From positions 62,001 to 126,000 of the forward strand of contig CAJQUW010005232.1 of NCBI GenBank assembly GCA_907163375.1: DNA of 64,000 nt. The letters run 5' to 3'. A program made the position numbers and the translations under genes. The first letter of the stretch is position 1; each line of letters begins with the position of its first letter. The DNA comes from Prostheceraeus crozeri (taxonomy: Eukaryota; Platyhelminthes; Polycladida; Euryleptidae). This document shows, piece after piece, positions 24,127-36,100 of this stretch. A model generated the notes under the pieces. The model saw only the letters and a program-made list of their open reading frames with translations. It ran no database searches and had not been told where the DNA came from.

Positions 24127-24193
24127 TTATATATCTATGAAAGCCTTGCAGAGTCCAAACTGGCGCCATCACAGTTATTTAGTGTCCTCTCTA
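24127..24193. repeat. 67-bp direct repeat left of transposon
   Basis: Identical except for two bases to 25229-25295 on the far side of the transposon; both run from ttatatatctatgaaagcc to gtcctctcta. The transposon's TA target is the last TA of this copy. Confidence 0.95.
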
Positions 24194-25214
24194 CAGGTTT
24201 TTGCGTTTAATAGAGGCAGTTGTGCATAATGCGTAACTTAACGGCTTTAATCAAAAATTAATGAAATCGGTTCATTTGTTAACGACAAATACTGTTAAAC
24301 ACGTCAATTTCAAATTTAACGACTTATTCACTAAACAGTAGCATTTGTCAGTTATAACGGCGGTTCATCTAAATACTACGTCATTTTGCAAAACTCAATA
24401 TGTCCAAGACAGTTTTTATTCAAATTATGCATGTCATTATGTCACATCATTATGCATGGTCATCACTTATGTCCTGCATCTGAATGCATGCGGTGAAGAT
24501 GCGTCTTGTTCGCCGATGGGCAGCACTACAAGCAGCTGGAGTGATTTCCACCAAATTTTGCTCATCAAGCTGAGTAAGAGTTGCCAGTTGCTCTTGATAT
24601 GGCTGGCGAAGTAACTGTTCCCTCACCTCCAATTGGCGTCGTAGACCCGCCTTCCAAATGCTGAAACAATTTTCTGCTGCGTTTAGGAAAGGTGAATAGG
24701 GTGGTGGATAATGTAAATCAGCGTTGGCATGTTGAGTTGCAAGCGGTCGTCGTCCACCCCCCCTTTTCCGTACCATTACCTCACCATCTTCCAGATAGCA
24801 ACGTATGATTGACCAGGCTGTCCCTCGCGGAATGTTAAGCGCCGCAGCTACCTCTACATAGTCAGAGTTTGGATTCTCATAGGCATCCACAATTCTCTTT
24901 TTATCCAGCAACGGTATCATTCTTCTTCGTCTCATTTTTCCAACTGTGCGCGCTCACAGCGCCGGCTGTCCTTAAATACTGCATCATGTCGTAACGTTTT
25001 GACATTACCGATCAACACTCACCTTATTGCCATTCAGTTTTGCAAGCGCCAGTAAAGCAATGGGCCTACGTCGTAATAAAGTACAAAAGGACGGAATGTT
25101 TTGTTTTTGCCGTTAGTCTGTATTGTTATGCCGTTAATCATTGCATATTGACGATATTCTATGCAAAATGACGTAATCAATTGAGGAAACGCCGTTATTT
25201 CCTGCAAAAACCTG
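24194..25214 (-). mobile_element. Tc1/IS630-type DNA transposon, internally deleted
   Basis: The ends are caggtttttgcg on the left and, read inward, caggtttttgcagg on the right, each flanked by TA (24192-24193, 25215-25216). TA duplications and the encoded transposase remnant place it in the IS630-Tc1-mariner superfamily. The element is 1021 bp and carries a single shortened transposase frame. Subterminal AACGGC/GCCGTT words recur near both ends and may be transposase binding sites. Confidence 0.88.
24450..24935 (-). CDS. Shortened Tc1/IS630-type transposase, 161 codons, intact frame
   Basis: An uninterrupted frame from ATG at 24935 to a stop at 24450-24452. Residues about 8-60 form a helix-turn-helix (KKRIVDAYENPNSDYVEVAA, then LNIPRGTAWSIIRCYLEDG) followed by the basic KRGGGRRPLA segment. 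Directly after this comes YPPPYSPFLNAAENCFSIWK, the conserved block holding the last acidic residue of a DDE/D triad, and then a charged C-terminal helix region. The roughly 150-170 residues with the first two catalytic aspartates are absent, yet the junction (around residues 70-76) is in frame. It should be unable to cut DNA but could still bind ends, as known for repressor-like deleted transposases; that role is inference. Full relatives are about 330-350 residues. Confidence 0.85.
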   Translation of the reverse strand: MRRRRMIPLLDKKRIVDAYENPNSDYVEVAAALNIPRGTAWSIIRCYLEDGEVMVRKRGGGRRPLATQHANADLHYPPPYSPFLNAAENCFSIWKAGLRRQLEVREQLLRQPYQEQLATLTQLDEQNLVEITPAACSAAHRRTRRIFTACIQMQDISDDHA

Positions 25215-25228
25215 TAGAAGTCGGATTG

Positions 25229-25295
25229 TTATATATCTATGAAAGCCTTGCAGAGTCCAAACTGGCGCCATCACAGTTATTTCATGTCCTCTCTA
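25229..25295. repeat. 67-bp direct repeat right of transposon
   Basis: Second copy of the repeat at 24127-24193, beginning 14 bp beyond the transposon end. It continues into tacttctatggcatag, probably the uninterrupted version of the target site. Confidence 0.95.
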
Positions 25296-25625
25296 TACTT
25301 CTATGGCATAGATATCTGATCTCTGTCATCTCATTCTCCTGAAATCAGTATAATAATGTGAGACTGATCTAAACAATTTAGATTTCATGCTAAACAAGGA
25401 TTAGAGATACAAAGTGATATATATATATAATTGACTAATTTCATGTCTTTCCATAAGCCTATATCCACAAAACTTTTTGACTTATTTTTCCTGATACCCG
25501 GCTGATCTCAGATTTCTATATTTTCATATTCATAGACATATCTTGCTGATTTCCTATAGAAGTTTGCAACTCAGAAATACACGGGCCTACGGCCTCGGGA
25601 TTATGACTGAATTCTATGCATCTAC
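25296..25625. other. Intron sequence, no feature recognised
   Basis: AT-rich with a short (at)n run near 25420. Nothing else seen. Confidence 0.5.
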
Positions 25626-26363
25626 CAGGGTGACCGCGTGTACTCGATTTTTGCTGATATACTCGAATTCTGATTGGTGATTGAAAACATTACTACTAAT
25701 CTCTACTACAAGAACGATTTCGCAGCCTCACTACTCTGACTTATCATAAAGATTAATTCGAACAAGCTTCATAATGATATGACGTGCGCGGTAACGAAAT
25801 ATTATTTTTTCGGAATGTTGGCGTTGAAATTCGAATGGTGGAACTTGTTCAAATTAACAATAAAACTTCTATAGATCGCCGTAATGTTCAATTGATTTAC
25901 TATATTTTCTTCGCATCACGTAACTCGTCATTTTTGTAACTGATGGGTTCGTGTTTTTATGCGCTTTAAAATCTGATTCAGCAACTACTCAGGTTTCTAT
26001 TCCTTTAAATGGTTAATAGCACAAACGAAGAAGAGTTTGTGAAGGAGACGTAGAGCAACTTCTTCCCTCTATAGCCTGGGTGTTCACCTTAGGCAAGTGA
26101 TAGCGCACCCAGAGCCTCCCATACGGCACTCGAGCTACGCCTCAATCGGTTAAGAAAGAGACGTGAAGAGATTGAGATGATGTAACTGATATATTGGATC
26201 TTCCTAAGCACTACAGTTTACTTTTAGTGTTACTCTTACTGATATAGTTACTGTTCACACAGTTTTCACTCTATTAATATACATATTCTTATTACTGTCG
26301 CTATTGCGCTTTCATATACATTTATGTACTCGATTTTTTCAAATAAACAACGTGGACACCTTG
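25626..26363. mobile_element. Possible hAT-like non-autonomous element
   Basis: Left end cagggtgaccgcgtg; right end read inward caaggtgtccacgt. The flanks share atctac (left 25620-25625, right 26364-26369), a possible 6-bp duplication. Ends of the CAGGGTGTCC type are common in hAT elements. No ORF. The short match leaves this tentative. Confidence 0.4.
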
Positions 26364-27428
26364 ATCTACATTTTTGTTGAAAATTTCTGAGTCATTCATT
26401 AACCTTTACATGTACCTAAGAGTAGACCTATTATGCTATTTCTATAATTTCAAATGATGTCTTAAGTCGGATATCTAGGAATCATATCTGGGCTGCTCGT
26501 CCGAATCGCAATGCGTAAATTGGCATGCTAAGTAGATTCAGAACCTTCGCACGAAGTTCATAGATATGTTCAGTTCATGCGGAGATTTTATGCCTTCATT
26601 GCATATCCATGTCTAATATAAATTACGATCTTTCCTGACAATGTGAGACTTGACGATCATTTTGACGGAAATATAATCAATGGATGCGAATTTTGATGCT
26701 TTTCAAAATCATTGTTAGTAAATTCGTGGACTGATGCTTGTAGAATATGAAATAGTGAAGTTTCTTCGATGCAGTGAGAAAGGACATTGTCAGATTTGAC
26801 CAGTTTTGTATTTGATTTGATTTTTATCTATTTGGATAATGTCATCGTGGATGACAAGGCGCCGTAATAAAGTTTCATCTAGTGAAGTCTGGGAAATTGA
26901 ATTATCATCCAAGTATGATAATGGGGAAATAGTCGAGGTAGTAAATGTTGTCCATGTCATCAGCGAATCCAAGCGTCATAACTCATGAAATGCCTGCCTC
27001 GGGCTCTCTTCGCAGAGGTCGCATAGTTGAGATCAGTGCAATTTTACTGAAGACAAATATCTACGCAACTGAATTCAGATAAAAGATATGTATGACAAAA
27101 GAACTGCTGAATCTACTGAGAAGTGTTTGTAGACTCAACAGAGGACTGGAGACTTAACCAATACCTACAACGGGTAGGAATCGATTTGACAAGTATAACA
27201 GACGACTGATCAAATCCTGAAATATTTGCGGGTGCACAATGACGGGTATGTTCTACTTCATAATTCCTTAACTTCCCGTTGATAATTCCTTCAGTACCTA
27301 AGAAATTCTTAAGAAGCTCTGGTCTACCTCAAGAATACTTGTATTCTTCATGTTCTTCGCTAACGGCATCAGATGGAATGGAATCAGTCAGCATCATAAT
27401 GTCAACAAAGTCAAGACAAAGCATTGAT
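26364..27428. other. Intron sequence with dispersed repeat B, copy 2
   Basis: About 26775-26935 is the second copy of dispersed repeat B (see 23617-23735): aaggacattgt, atttgatttgatttttatc, tgtcatcgtggat, cgtaataaagtttca. No gene recognised. Confidence 0.55.
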
Positions 27429-28201
27429 TTCCGACCTCTATGTCCCTTCATGACTTCCATAGCGTTCCCGACCTCTATGTCCTATCGTGACTTTGAAAGT
27501 GTTCCCGACCTCTATGTTCCTTCATGACTTCGATAGCGTTCCCGAGATCTATGTTCCTTCATGACTTCGATAGCGTTCCCGACCTCTATGTCCTCTCTTG
27601 ACTTCGATAGCGTTCCCGACCTCTATGTCCTATCGTGACTTTGATAGTGTTCCCGACCTCTATGTCCCTTCATGACTTCGATATCGTTTCCGATCTCTAT
27701 GTTCCCTCATGACTGCGATAGCGTCTCCGACCGCTACGTCCTTTCATGACTTTGATAGCGTTCCCGACCTCTATGTCCTCTCATGACTTCGATAGCGTTC
27801 CCGACCTCTATGTCCTATCGTGACTTTGACAGTGTTCCCGAGCTCTATGTCCCTTCATGACTTCGATAGCGTCTCCGACCGCTACGTCCTTTCATGACTT
27901 CGATAGCGTCTCCGACCGCTACGTCCTTTCATGACTTTGATAGCGTTCCCGACCTCTATGTCCTATCGTGACTTCGATAGCGTTCCCGAGATCTATGTTC
28001 CTTCATGACTTCGATAGCGTTCCCGACCTCTATGTCCTATCGTGACTTTGACAGTGTTCCCGACCTCTATGTCCTATCGTGACTTTGACAGTGTTCCCGA
28101 GCTCTATGTCCCTTCATGACTTCGATAGCGTTTCCGACCTCTACGTCCTTTCATGACTTCGATAGCGTCTCCAACCGCTACGTCCTTTCATGACTTCGAC
28201 A
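27429..28201 (+). repeat. 37-bp minisatellite, about 21 copies
   Basis: Unit of 37 bp: gttcccgacctctatgtccc, then ttcatgacttcgatagc. Common variants are ttcatg/atcgtg/tctcatg, ttcccgacc/tctccgacc and gacctc/gagctc/gagatc. Variants recur in blocks, suggesting expansion of multi-unit segments. The array is bounded on both sides by the 10-mer gcattgattt (27421-27430 and 28202-28211). Confidence 0.93.
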
Positions 28202-28211
28202 GCATTGATTT

Positions 28212-29090
28212 CATACATCTGATGCTGCTGATTATCTTAGCTGTCAATTAATGCACATATGAAAATAAATTTCTGTGTGCTTACTTTCCTTTTGCTGCAA
28301 GTTATACACACTGCACGGATTGCTAAGTCATTTGGCTATCGAGCAAGCTGACATTTGTCACTGTTTTAGTTTTGAAATCCAAATTCGATTTAATCTTCTT
28401 TTTTAGTGACTTTCTTAGTTAATTCTTTCAGTTTCAGAAACCACTTGAACTTTAATGATTTGAATGGATGCGTTTTCACTGAAACTCTAGTGACTCATCC
28501 CTTTCCGTTCTAATGAGGGAGGCTGTTAGGTCGTTGTGGTGAAGATGTTTGAGGAATTTCACTGATAATATCGTACCAGAAAGTGATGCCACTCTCTGTG
28601 AATTGCTGCAGGCGACGGTAAGGTTTGGGAACGACGCTGGCACCTGCATTTGCCATCATTTACTTTCTTTTACTTTCCGGTCAGATTATCACTGATGTGC
28701 AGAATACTCTGTGGAGCCGGTTGTGTAAACACATTGTGATAAATGTGATATCCATAGTCTAATTCAAGGAAATATCTGCGCTGTCGGAACTTTGACGATA
28801 ATGGCAGCATCAAATTTGATGTCTCAGACTCGGGTTAGACAGTTTACCGTGACAGACTTAAACAAAAATGAAATATGACATTGTACTTAGCCCTCTTCTA
28901 GAACACTGATTCTCAGCTGTTTTCGCATTCTTTATCATGGTCATGCATTCGAGAGGCATTTATGACTCGAAGGCTTTGATGTTGGTTTTGTTTTTCCACC
29001 AGCCTTCCTTATTGAAAAGAAAATGCATCACTTTCATCATTTCAGAAGCTCCAAGTTCTCCCGAGAATCGTTTCGACTCTTGTATTGACG
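28212..29090. other. Intron sequence, no feature recognised
   Basis: Nothing recognised with confidence; a short frame around 28560-28640 with a possible gtaag at 28618 is not similar to any domain I know. Confidence 0.45.
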
Positions 29091-29230
29091 AAGTTGACCA
29101 ATCGGCCAAAGAAATTAGTCATGTTTTCAAGGTGTTCAAGGCAGGACAAAGTATCTGAACTCTCTCGATAAACGTTTAATTGGTCGATCACAAAATAAGC
29201 GCCTTCTATCTGTCGATGAACAGTGCTAAA
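29091..29230. repeat. Dispersed repeat A, copy 2
   Basis: Second copy of the repeat at 12237-12410, same orientation: agttgacca start, aactctctcgataaacgttt, ttggtcgatcacaa and cgccttctatctgtcgatg. Confidence 0.7.
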
Positions 29231-29599
29231 CTGCTGCTTTTTTTAAGGCTTATAAAGAGATGATATTAAGAAGTGTGTTGTGCGTCAAATGTGAGGTGAT
29301 GGAAATGTGAAGAGATGCTGTATTGCCGCAGTTAATGTTTTCTGTTGATTTGGGGCTGAAGCTGTGTGATTCAGCAATGAAACCGACCTCAATAGAAGTT
29401 AAACTAGAAGTTAAAGGCTAGTTAACTTTTTAAAGTTTTTGGTTAATAGAATTGAAAGTCTAAAATACATATTCTTGGCACCATAAGATTGGTCATTCCA
29501 ATGTCACTCACAAGAAAGTGTTCCTTCGTTCCGACGCATGTTAAGACTAACTTTGTAAGAAATAGGAAAGCAAGTATAAAAACGCTGCAACGAAGAATC

Positions 29600-30110
29600 C
29601 AAAACTCAAGACAGCACAGCAACCATCTCTATGATACTAAAAGAAAATGGTTATAAAGACAGTGATTGAAAACCGCGAAAAAAGAAAAACAAAAAGAATA
29701 ATGCTGATAAGAGTACGTTAGAACTACCTACCATATGTAAGCGAAAAATGCAATAAGTCAATAATAAAAATACAATTTACTTTTTTAAAATGTCAATAAT
29801 TATGACAAAATTCAGCTAAGCATCTAAATAATAAGAAATGCAGGAATACCGGGTAATTGTGATTGCAACATCTGCTCACAATTAATTCAATGCTCTTCTA
29901 TTGATACATTCGTAATTAAGTATGCATGCCAGCGTTGTGACGAATTCTACTTTGGTAAAACTGCCCGTAGGTTTATTGGCAAAATGCATGAGCACAAAAG
30001 GGTGATAAAGAATACATCGATAGGTAGACTCTTGTATGACCTTATTAGAAACAAATAACGACGACATGGGGGATTTTCCGGTAGGTTTCACTGATAAATT
30101 CGATAAATTC
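29600..30110 (+). pseudogene. Penelope-like element, 3' remnant with GIY-YIG nuclease domain
   Basis: About 29850-30048 reads CDCNICSQLIQCSS, then FVIKYACQRCDEFYFGKTAR and RFIGKMHEHKRVIKN. This matches the C-terminal GIY-YIG endonuclease of Penelope-like retroelements: the VYKLTCxxCxxFYIGxTxR core followed by a RxxEH helix. The next part, in another frame, reads DMGDFPVGFTDKFDKFE and fits the family's domain end. Upstream, at 29620-29740, ILKENGYKDSD and LELPTICKRKM resemble the linker between reverse transcriptase and nuclease. The copy is broken in a few places and lacks the polymerase. The 86-bp array starts about 25 bp after its last recognisable part. Confidence 0.7.
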
Positions 30111-30135
30111 GAGACACAACAATCACTGAATCAAG

Positions 30136-33100
30136 TCATAAGTCCATCCCAGGATGTGTCACGAGGTGGAGACTGTCCGTCAGCATCATTGATCTCCGTG
30201 ACGGTGCAGTGGATAGAAGTCCTGCCTCACCATCCCAGGAAGTGTCACGAGGTGGAGACTGTCCGTCAGCATCATTGATCTCCGTGACGGTGCAGTGGAT
30301 AATCCTGCCTCACCATCCCAGGATGTGTCCCGAAGTGCAGACTGTCCGTGATCATCATCGGTCTCCGTGACGGTGCAGTGGATAGAAGTCCTGCCTCACC
30401 ATCCCAGGATGTGTCACAAGGTGGAGACCGTCCGTCAGCATCATCGGTCTCCGTGACGGTGCAGTGGATAGAAGTCCTGCCTCACCATCCCAGGATGTGT
30501 CACGAGGTGGAGACTGTCCGTCAGCATCATTGGTCTCCGGGACGGTGCAGTGGATAGAAGTCCTGCCTCACCATCCCAGGATGTGTCACGAGATGGAGAC
30601 TGTCCGTCAGCATCATTGATCTCCGTGACGGTGCAGTGGATAGAAGTCCTGCCTCACCATCCCAGGATGTGTCACGAGGTGGAGACTGTCCGTCAGCATC
30701 ATTGGTCTCCGTGACGGTGCAGTGGATAGAAGTCCTGCCTCACCATCCCAGGATGTGTCACGAAGTGCAGACTGTCCGTCAGCATCATTGGTCTCCGTGA
30801 CGGTGCAGTGGATAGAAGTCCTGCCTCACCATCCCAGGATGTGTCACGAAGTGCAGACTGTCCGTCAGCATCATTGATCTCCGTGACGGTGCAGTGGATA
30901 GAAGTCCTGCCTCACCATCCCAGGATGTGTCACGAGGTGGAAACCGTCCGTGATCATCATTAGTCTCCGTGACGGTGCAGTGGATAGAAGTCCTGCCTCA
31001 CCATCCCAGGATGTGTCACGAGGTGGAGACCGTCCGTCAGCATCATTGATCTCCGTGACGGTGCAGTGGATAGAAGTCCTGCCTCACCATCCCAGGATGT
31101 GTCACGAGGTGGAGACCGTCCGTCAGCATCATTGATCTCCGTGACGGTGAAGTGGATAGAAGTCCTGCCTCATCATCCTAGGATGTGTCACGAGGTGGAG
31201 ACTGTCCGTCAGCATCATTGGTCTCCGTGACGGTGCAGTGGATAGAAGTCCTGCCTCACCATCCCAGGATGTGTCACGAAGTGCAGACTGTCCGTCAGCA
31301 TCATTGATCTCCGTGACGGTGAAGTGGATAGAAGTCCTGCCTCACCATCCCAGGATGTGTCACGAGGTGCAGACTGTCCGTCAGCATCATTGGTCTCCGT
31401 GACGGTGCAGTGGATAGAAGTCCTGCCTCACCATCCCAGGATGTGTCACGAGGTGGAGACTGTCCGTCATCATCATCGGTCTCCGTGACGGTGCAGTGGA
31501 TAGAAGTCCTGCCTCACCATCTCAGGATGTGTCACGAGGTGGAGACTGTCCGTGATCATCATCGGTCTCCGTGACGGTGGAGTGGATAGAAGTCCTGCCT
31601 CACCATCCCAGGATGTGTCACGAGGTGCAGACTGTCCGTCAGCATCATTGGTCTCCGTGACGGTGCAGTGGATAGAAGTCCTGCCTCACCATCCCAGGAT
31701 GTGTCACGAGGTGGAGACTGTCCGTCATCATCATCGGTCTCCGTGACGGTGCAGTGGATAGAAGTCCTGCCTCACCATCTCAGGATGTGTCACGAGGTGG
31801 AGACTGTCCGTGATCATCATCGGTCTCCGTGACGGTGCAGTGGATAGAAGTCCTGCCTCACCATCCCAGGATGTGTCACGAGGTGGAGACTGTCCGTCAG
31901 CGTCATCGGTCTCCGTGACGGTGCAGTGGATAGAAGTCCTGCCTCATCATCCCATGATGTGTCACGAGGTGGAGACTGTCCGTCAGCATCATTGGTCTCC
32001 GTGACGGTGCAGTGGATAGAAGTCCTGCCTCACCATCCCAGGATGTGTCACGAGATGGAGACTGTCCGTCAGCATCATTGGTCTCCGGGACGGTGCAGTG
32101 GATAGAAGTCCTGCCTCACCATTCCAGGATGTGTCACGAGGTGGAGACTGTCCGTCAGCATCATTGATCTCCGTGACGGTGCAGTGGATAGAAGTCCTGC
32201 CTCACCATCCCAGGATGTGTCACGAGGTGGAGACTGTCCGTCAGCATCATCGGTCTCCGTGACGGTGCAGTGGATAGAAGTCCTGCCTCACCATCCCAGG
32301 ATGTGTCACGAGGTGGAGACTGTCCGTGATCATCATCGGTCTCCGTGACGGTGCAGTGGATAGAAGTCCTGCCTCACCATCCCAGGATGTGTCACGAGGT
32401 GGAGACTGTCCGTCATCATCATCGGTCTCCGTGACGGTGCAGTGGATAGAAGTCCTGCCTCACCATCCCAGGATGTGTCCCGAAGTGCAGACTGTCCGTG
32501 ATCATCATCGGTCTCCGTGACGGTGCAGTGGATAGAAGTCCTGCCTCACCATCCCAGGATGTGTCACGAAGTGCAGACTGTCCGTCAGCATCATTGATCT
32601 CCGTGACGGTGCAGTGGATAGAAGTCCTGCCTCACCATCCCAGGATGTGTCACGAGGTGGAGACCGTCCGTCAGCATCATTGGTCTCCGTGACGGTGCAG
32701 TGGATAGAAGTCCTGCCTCACCATTCCCAGGATGTGTCACGAGGTGGAGACTGTCCGTCAGCATCATTGATCTCCGTGACGGTGCAGTGGATAGAAGTCC
32801 TGCCTCACCATCCCAGTATGTCTCACGAGGTGGAGACTGTCCGTCAGCATCATTGATCTCCGTGACGGTGCAGTGGACAGAAGTCCTGCCTCACCATCCC
32901 AGGATGTGTCACGAGGTGGAGACTGTCCGTGATCATCATCGGTCTCCGTGACGGTGCAGTGGATAGAAGTCCTGCCTCACCACCCCAGGATGTGTCACGA
33001 GGTGGAGACTGTCCGTCAGCATCATTGATCTCCGTGACAGTGCAGTGGATAGAAGTCCTGCCTCACCATCCCAGGATGTGTCACGAGGTGGAGACTGTCC

Positions 33101-36100
33101 GTCAGCATCATTGGTCTCCGGGACGGTGCAGTGGATAGAAGTCCTGCCTCACCATCCCAGGATGTGTCACGAGATGGAGACTGTCCGTCAGCATCATTGA
33201 TCTCCGTGACGGTGCAGTGGATAGAAGTCCTGCCTCACCATCCCAGGATGTGTCACGAGGTGGAGACCGTCCGTCAGCATCATTGGTCTCCGTGACGGTG
33301 CAGTGGATAGAAGTCCTGCCTCACCATCCCAGGATATGTCACGAGGTGGAGACTGTCCGTCAGCATCATTGATCTCCGTGACGGTGCAGTGGATAGAAGT
33401 CCTGCCTCACCATCCCAGGATGTGTCACGAGGTGCAGACTGTCCGTCAGCATCATTGGTCTCCGTGACGGTGCAGTGGATAGAAGTCCTGCCTCACCATC
33501 TCAGGATGTGTCACGAGGTGGAGACCGTCCGTCAGCATCATTGGTCTCCGTGACGGTGCAGTGGATAGAAGTCCTGCCTCACCATCCCAGTATGTGTCAC
33601 GAGGTGGAGACTGTCCGTCAGCATCATTGGTCTCCGTGACGGTGCAGTGGATAGAAGTCCTGCCTCACCATCCCAGGATGTGTCACGAGGTGGAGACCGT
33701 CCGTCAGCATCATTGATCTCCGTGACGGTGCACTGGATAGAAGTCCTGCCTCAACATCACAGCATGTGTCACGAGGTGGAGACCGTCCGTGAGCATCATT
33801 TGTCTCCGTGACGGTGCAGTGGATAGAAGTCCTGCCTCAACATCACAGCATGTGTCACGAGGTGGAGACCGTCCGTGAGCATCATTGATCTCCGTGACGG
33901 TGCAGTGGATAGAAGTCCTGCCTCACCATCCCAGGATGTGTCACGAGGTGGAGACTGACCGTGAGCATCATTGGTCTCCGTGACGGTGCAGTGGATAGAA
34001 GTCCTGCCTCACCATCCCAGGATGTGTCACGAGGTGGAGACTGTCCGTCAGCATCATTGGTCTCCGTGACGGTGCAGTGGATAGAAGTCCTGCCTCACCA
34101 TCCCAGGATGTGTCACGAGGTGGAGACTGTCCGTCAGCATCATTGGTCTCCGGGACGGTGCAGTGGATAGAAGTCCTGCCTCACCATCCCAGGATGTGTC
34201 ACGAGGTGGAGACTGTCCGTCAGCATCATTGGTCTCCGTGACGGTGCAGTGGATAGAAGTCCTGCCTCATCATCCTAGGATGTGTCACGAGGTGGAGACT
34301 GTCCGTCAGCATCATTGGTCTCCGTGACGGTACAGTGGATAGAAGTCCTGCCTCACCATCTCAGGATGTGTCACGAGGTGGAGACCGTCCGCCAGCATCA
34401 TTGATCTCCGTGACGGTGCAGTGGATAGAAGTCCTGCCTCACCATCCCAGGATGTGTCACGAGGTGGAGACCGTCCGTCAGCATCATTGGTCTCCGTGAC
34501 GGTGCAGTGGATAGAAGTCCTACCTCACCATCCCAGGATGTGTCACGAGGTGGAGACCGTCCGTCAGCATCATTGATCTCCGTGACGGTGCAGTGGATAG
34601 AAGTCCTACCTCACCATCCCAGGATGTGTCACGAGGTGGAGACCGTCCGTGATCATCATTGGTCTCCGTGACGGTGCAGTGGATAGAAGTCCTGCCTCAC
34701 CATCTCAGGATGTGTCACGAGGTGGAGACCGTCCGTCAGCATCATTGGTCTCCGGGACGGTGCAGTATATAGAAGTCCTGCCTCACCATCCCAGGATGTG
34801 TCACGAAGTGCAGACCGTCCGCCAGCATCATTGGTCTCCGTGACGGTGCAGTGGATAGAAGTCCTGCCTCACCATCCCAGGATGTGTCACGAGGTGGAGA
34901 CCGTCCGTGATCATCATTGGTCTCCGTGACGGTGCAGTGGATAGAAGTCCTGCCTCACCATCCCAGGATGTGTCACGAGGTGGAGACTGTCCGTCAGCAT
35001 CATTGGTCTCCGTGACGGTGCAGTGGATAGAAGTCCTGCCTCACCATCCCAGGATGTGTCACGAAGTGCAGACTGTCCGTCAGCATCATTGGTCTCCGTG
35101 ACGGTGCAGTGGATAGAAGTCCTGCCTCACCATTCCAGGAGATGTCACGAGATGGAGACCGTCCGTCGGCATCATTGATCTCCGTGACGGTGCAGTGGAT
35201 AGAAGTCCTGCCTCACCATCCCAGGATGTGTCACGAAGTGCAGACTGTCCGTCAGCATCATTGGTCTCCGTGACGGTGCAGTGGATAGAAGTCCTACCTC
35301 ACCATCCCAGGATGTGTCACGAGATGGAGACTGTCCGTCAGCATCATTGGTCTCCGTGACGGTGCAGTGGATAGAAGTCCTGCCTCACCATCCCAGGATG
35401 TGTCACGAGATGGAGACTGTCCGTCAGCATCATTGGTCTCCGTGACGGTGCAGTGGATAGAAGTCCTGCCTCACCATCCCAGGATGTGTCCCGAAGTAGA
35501 GACCGTCCGTCAGCATCATTGGTCTCCGGGACGGTGCAGTATATAGAAGTCCTGCCTCACCATCCCAGGATGTGTCACGAAGTGCAGACTGTCCGTCAGC
35601 ATCATTGATCTCCGTGACGGTGCAGTGGATAGAAGTCCTGCCTCACCATCCCAGGATGTGTCACGAGGTGGAGACCGTCCGTGATCATCATTAGTCTCCG
35701 TGACGGTGCAGTGGATAGAAGTCCTGCCTCACCATCCCAGGATGTGTCACGAGGTGGAGACCGTCCGTCAGCATCATTGATCTCCGTGACGGTGCAGTGG
35801 ATAGAAGTCCTGCCTCACCATCCCAGGATGTGTCACGAGGTGGAGACCGTCCGTCAGCATCATTGATCTCCGTGACGGTGCAGTGGATAGAAGTCCTACC
35901 TCACCATCCCAGGATGTGTCACGAGGTGGAGACCGTCCGTCAGCATCATTGATCTCCGTGACGGTGCAGTGGATAGAAGTCCTACCTCACCATCCCAGGA
36001 TGTGTCACGAGGTGGAGACCGTCCGTGATCATCATTGGTCTCCGTGACGGTGCAGTGGATAGAAGTCCTGCCTCACCATCTCAGGATGTGTCACGAGGTG

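Noticed and set aside
26060-26160. tRNA-like sequence on the minus strand (ggcgtagctcgagtgc)
   Set aside because: There is a weak A-box resemblance but no B box and no cloverleaf; not supported.
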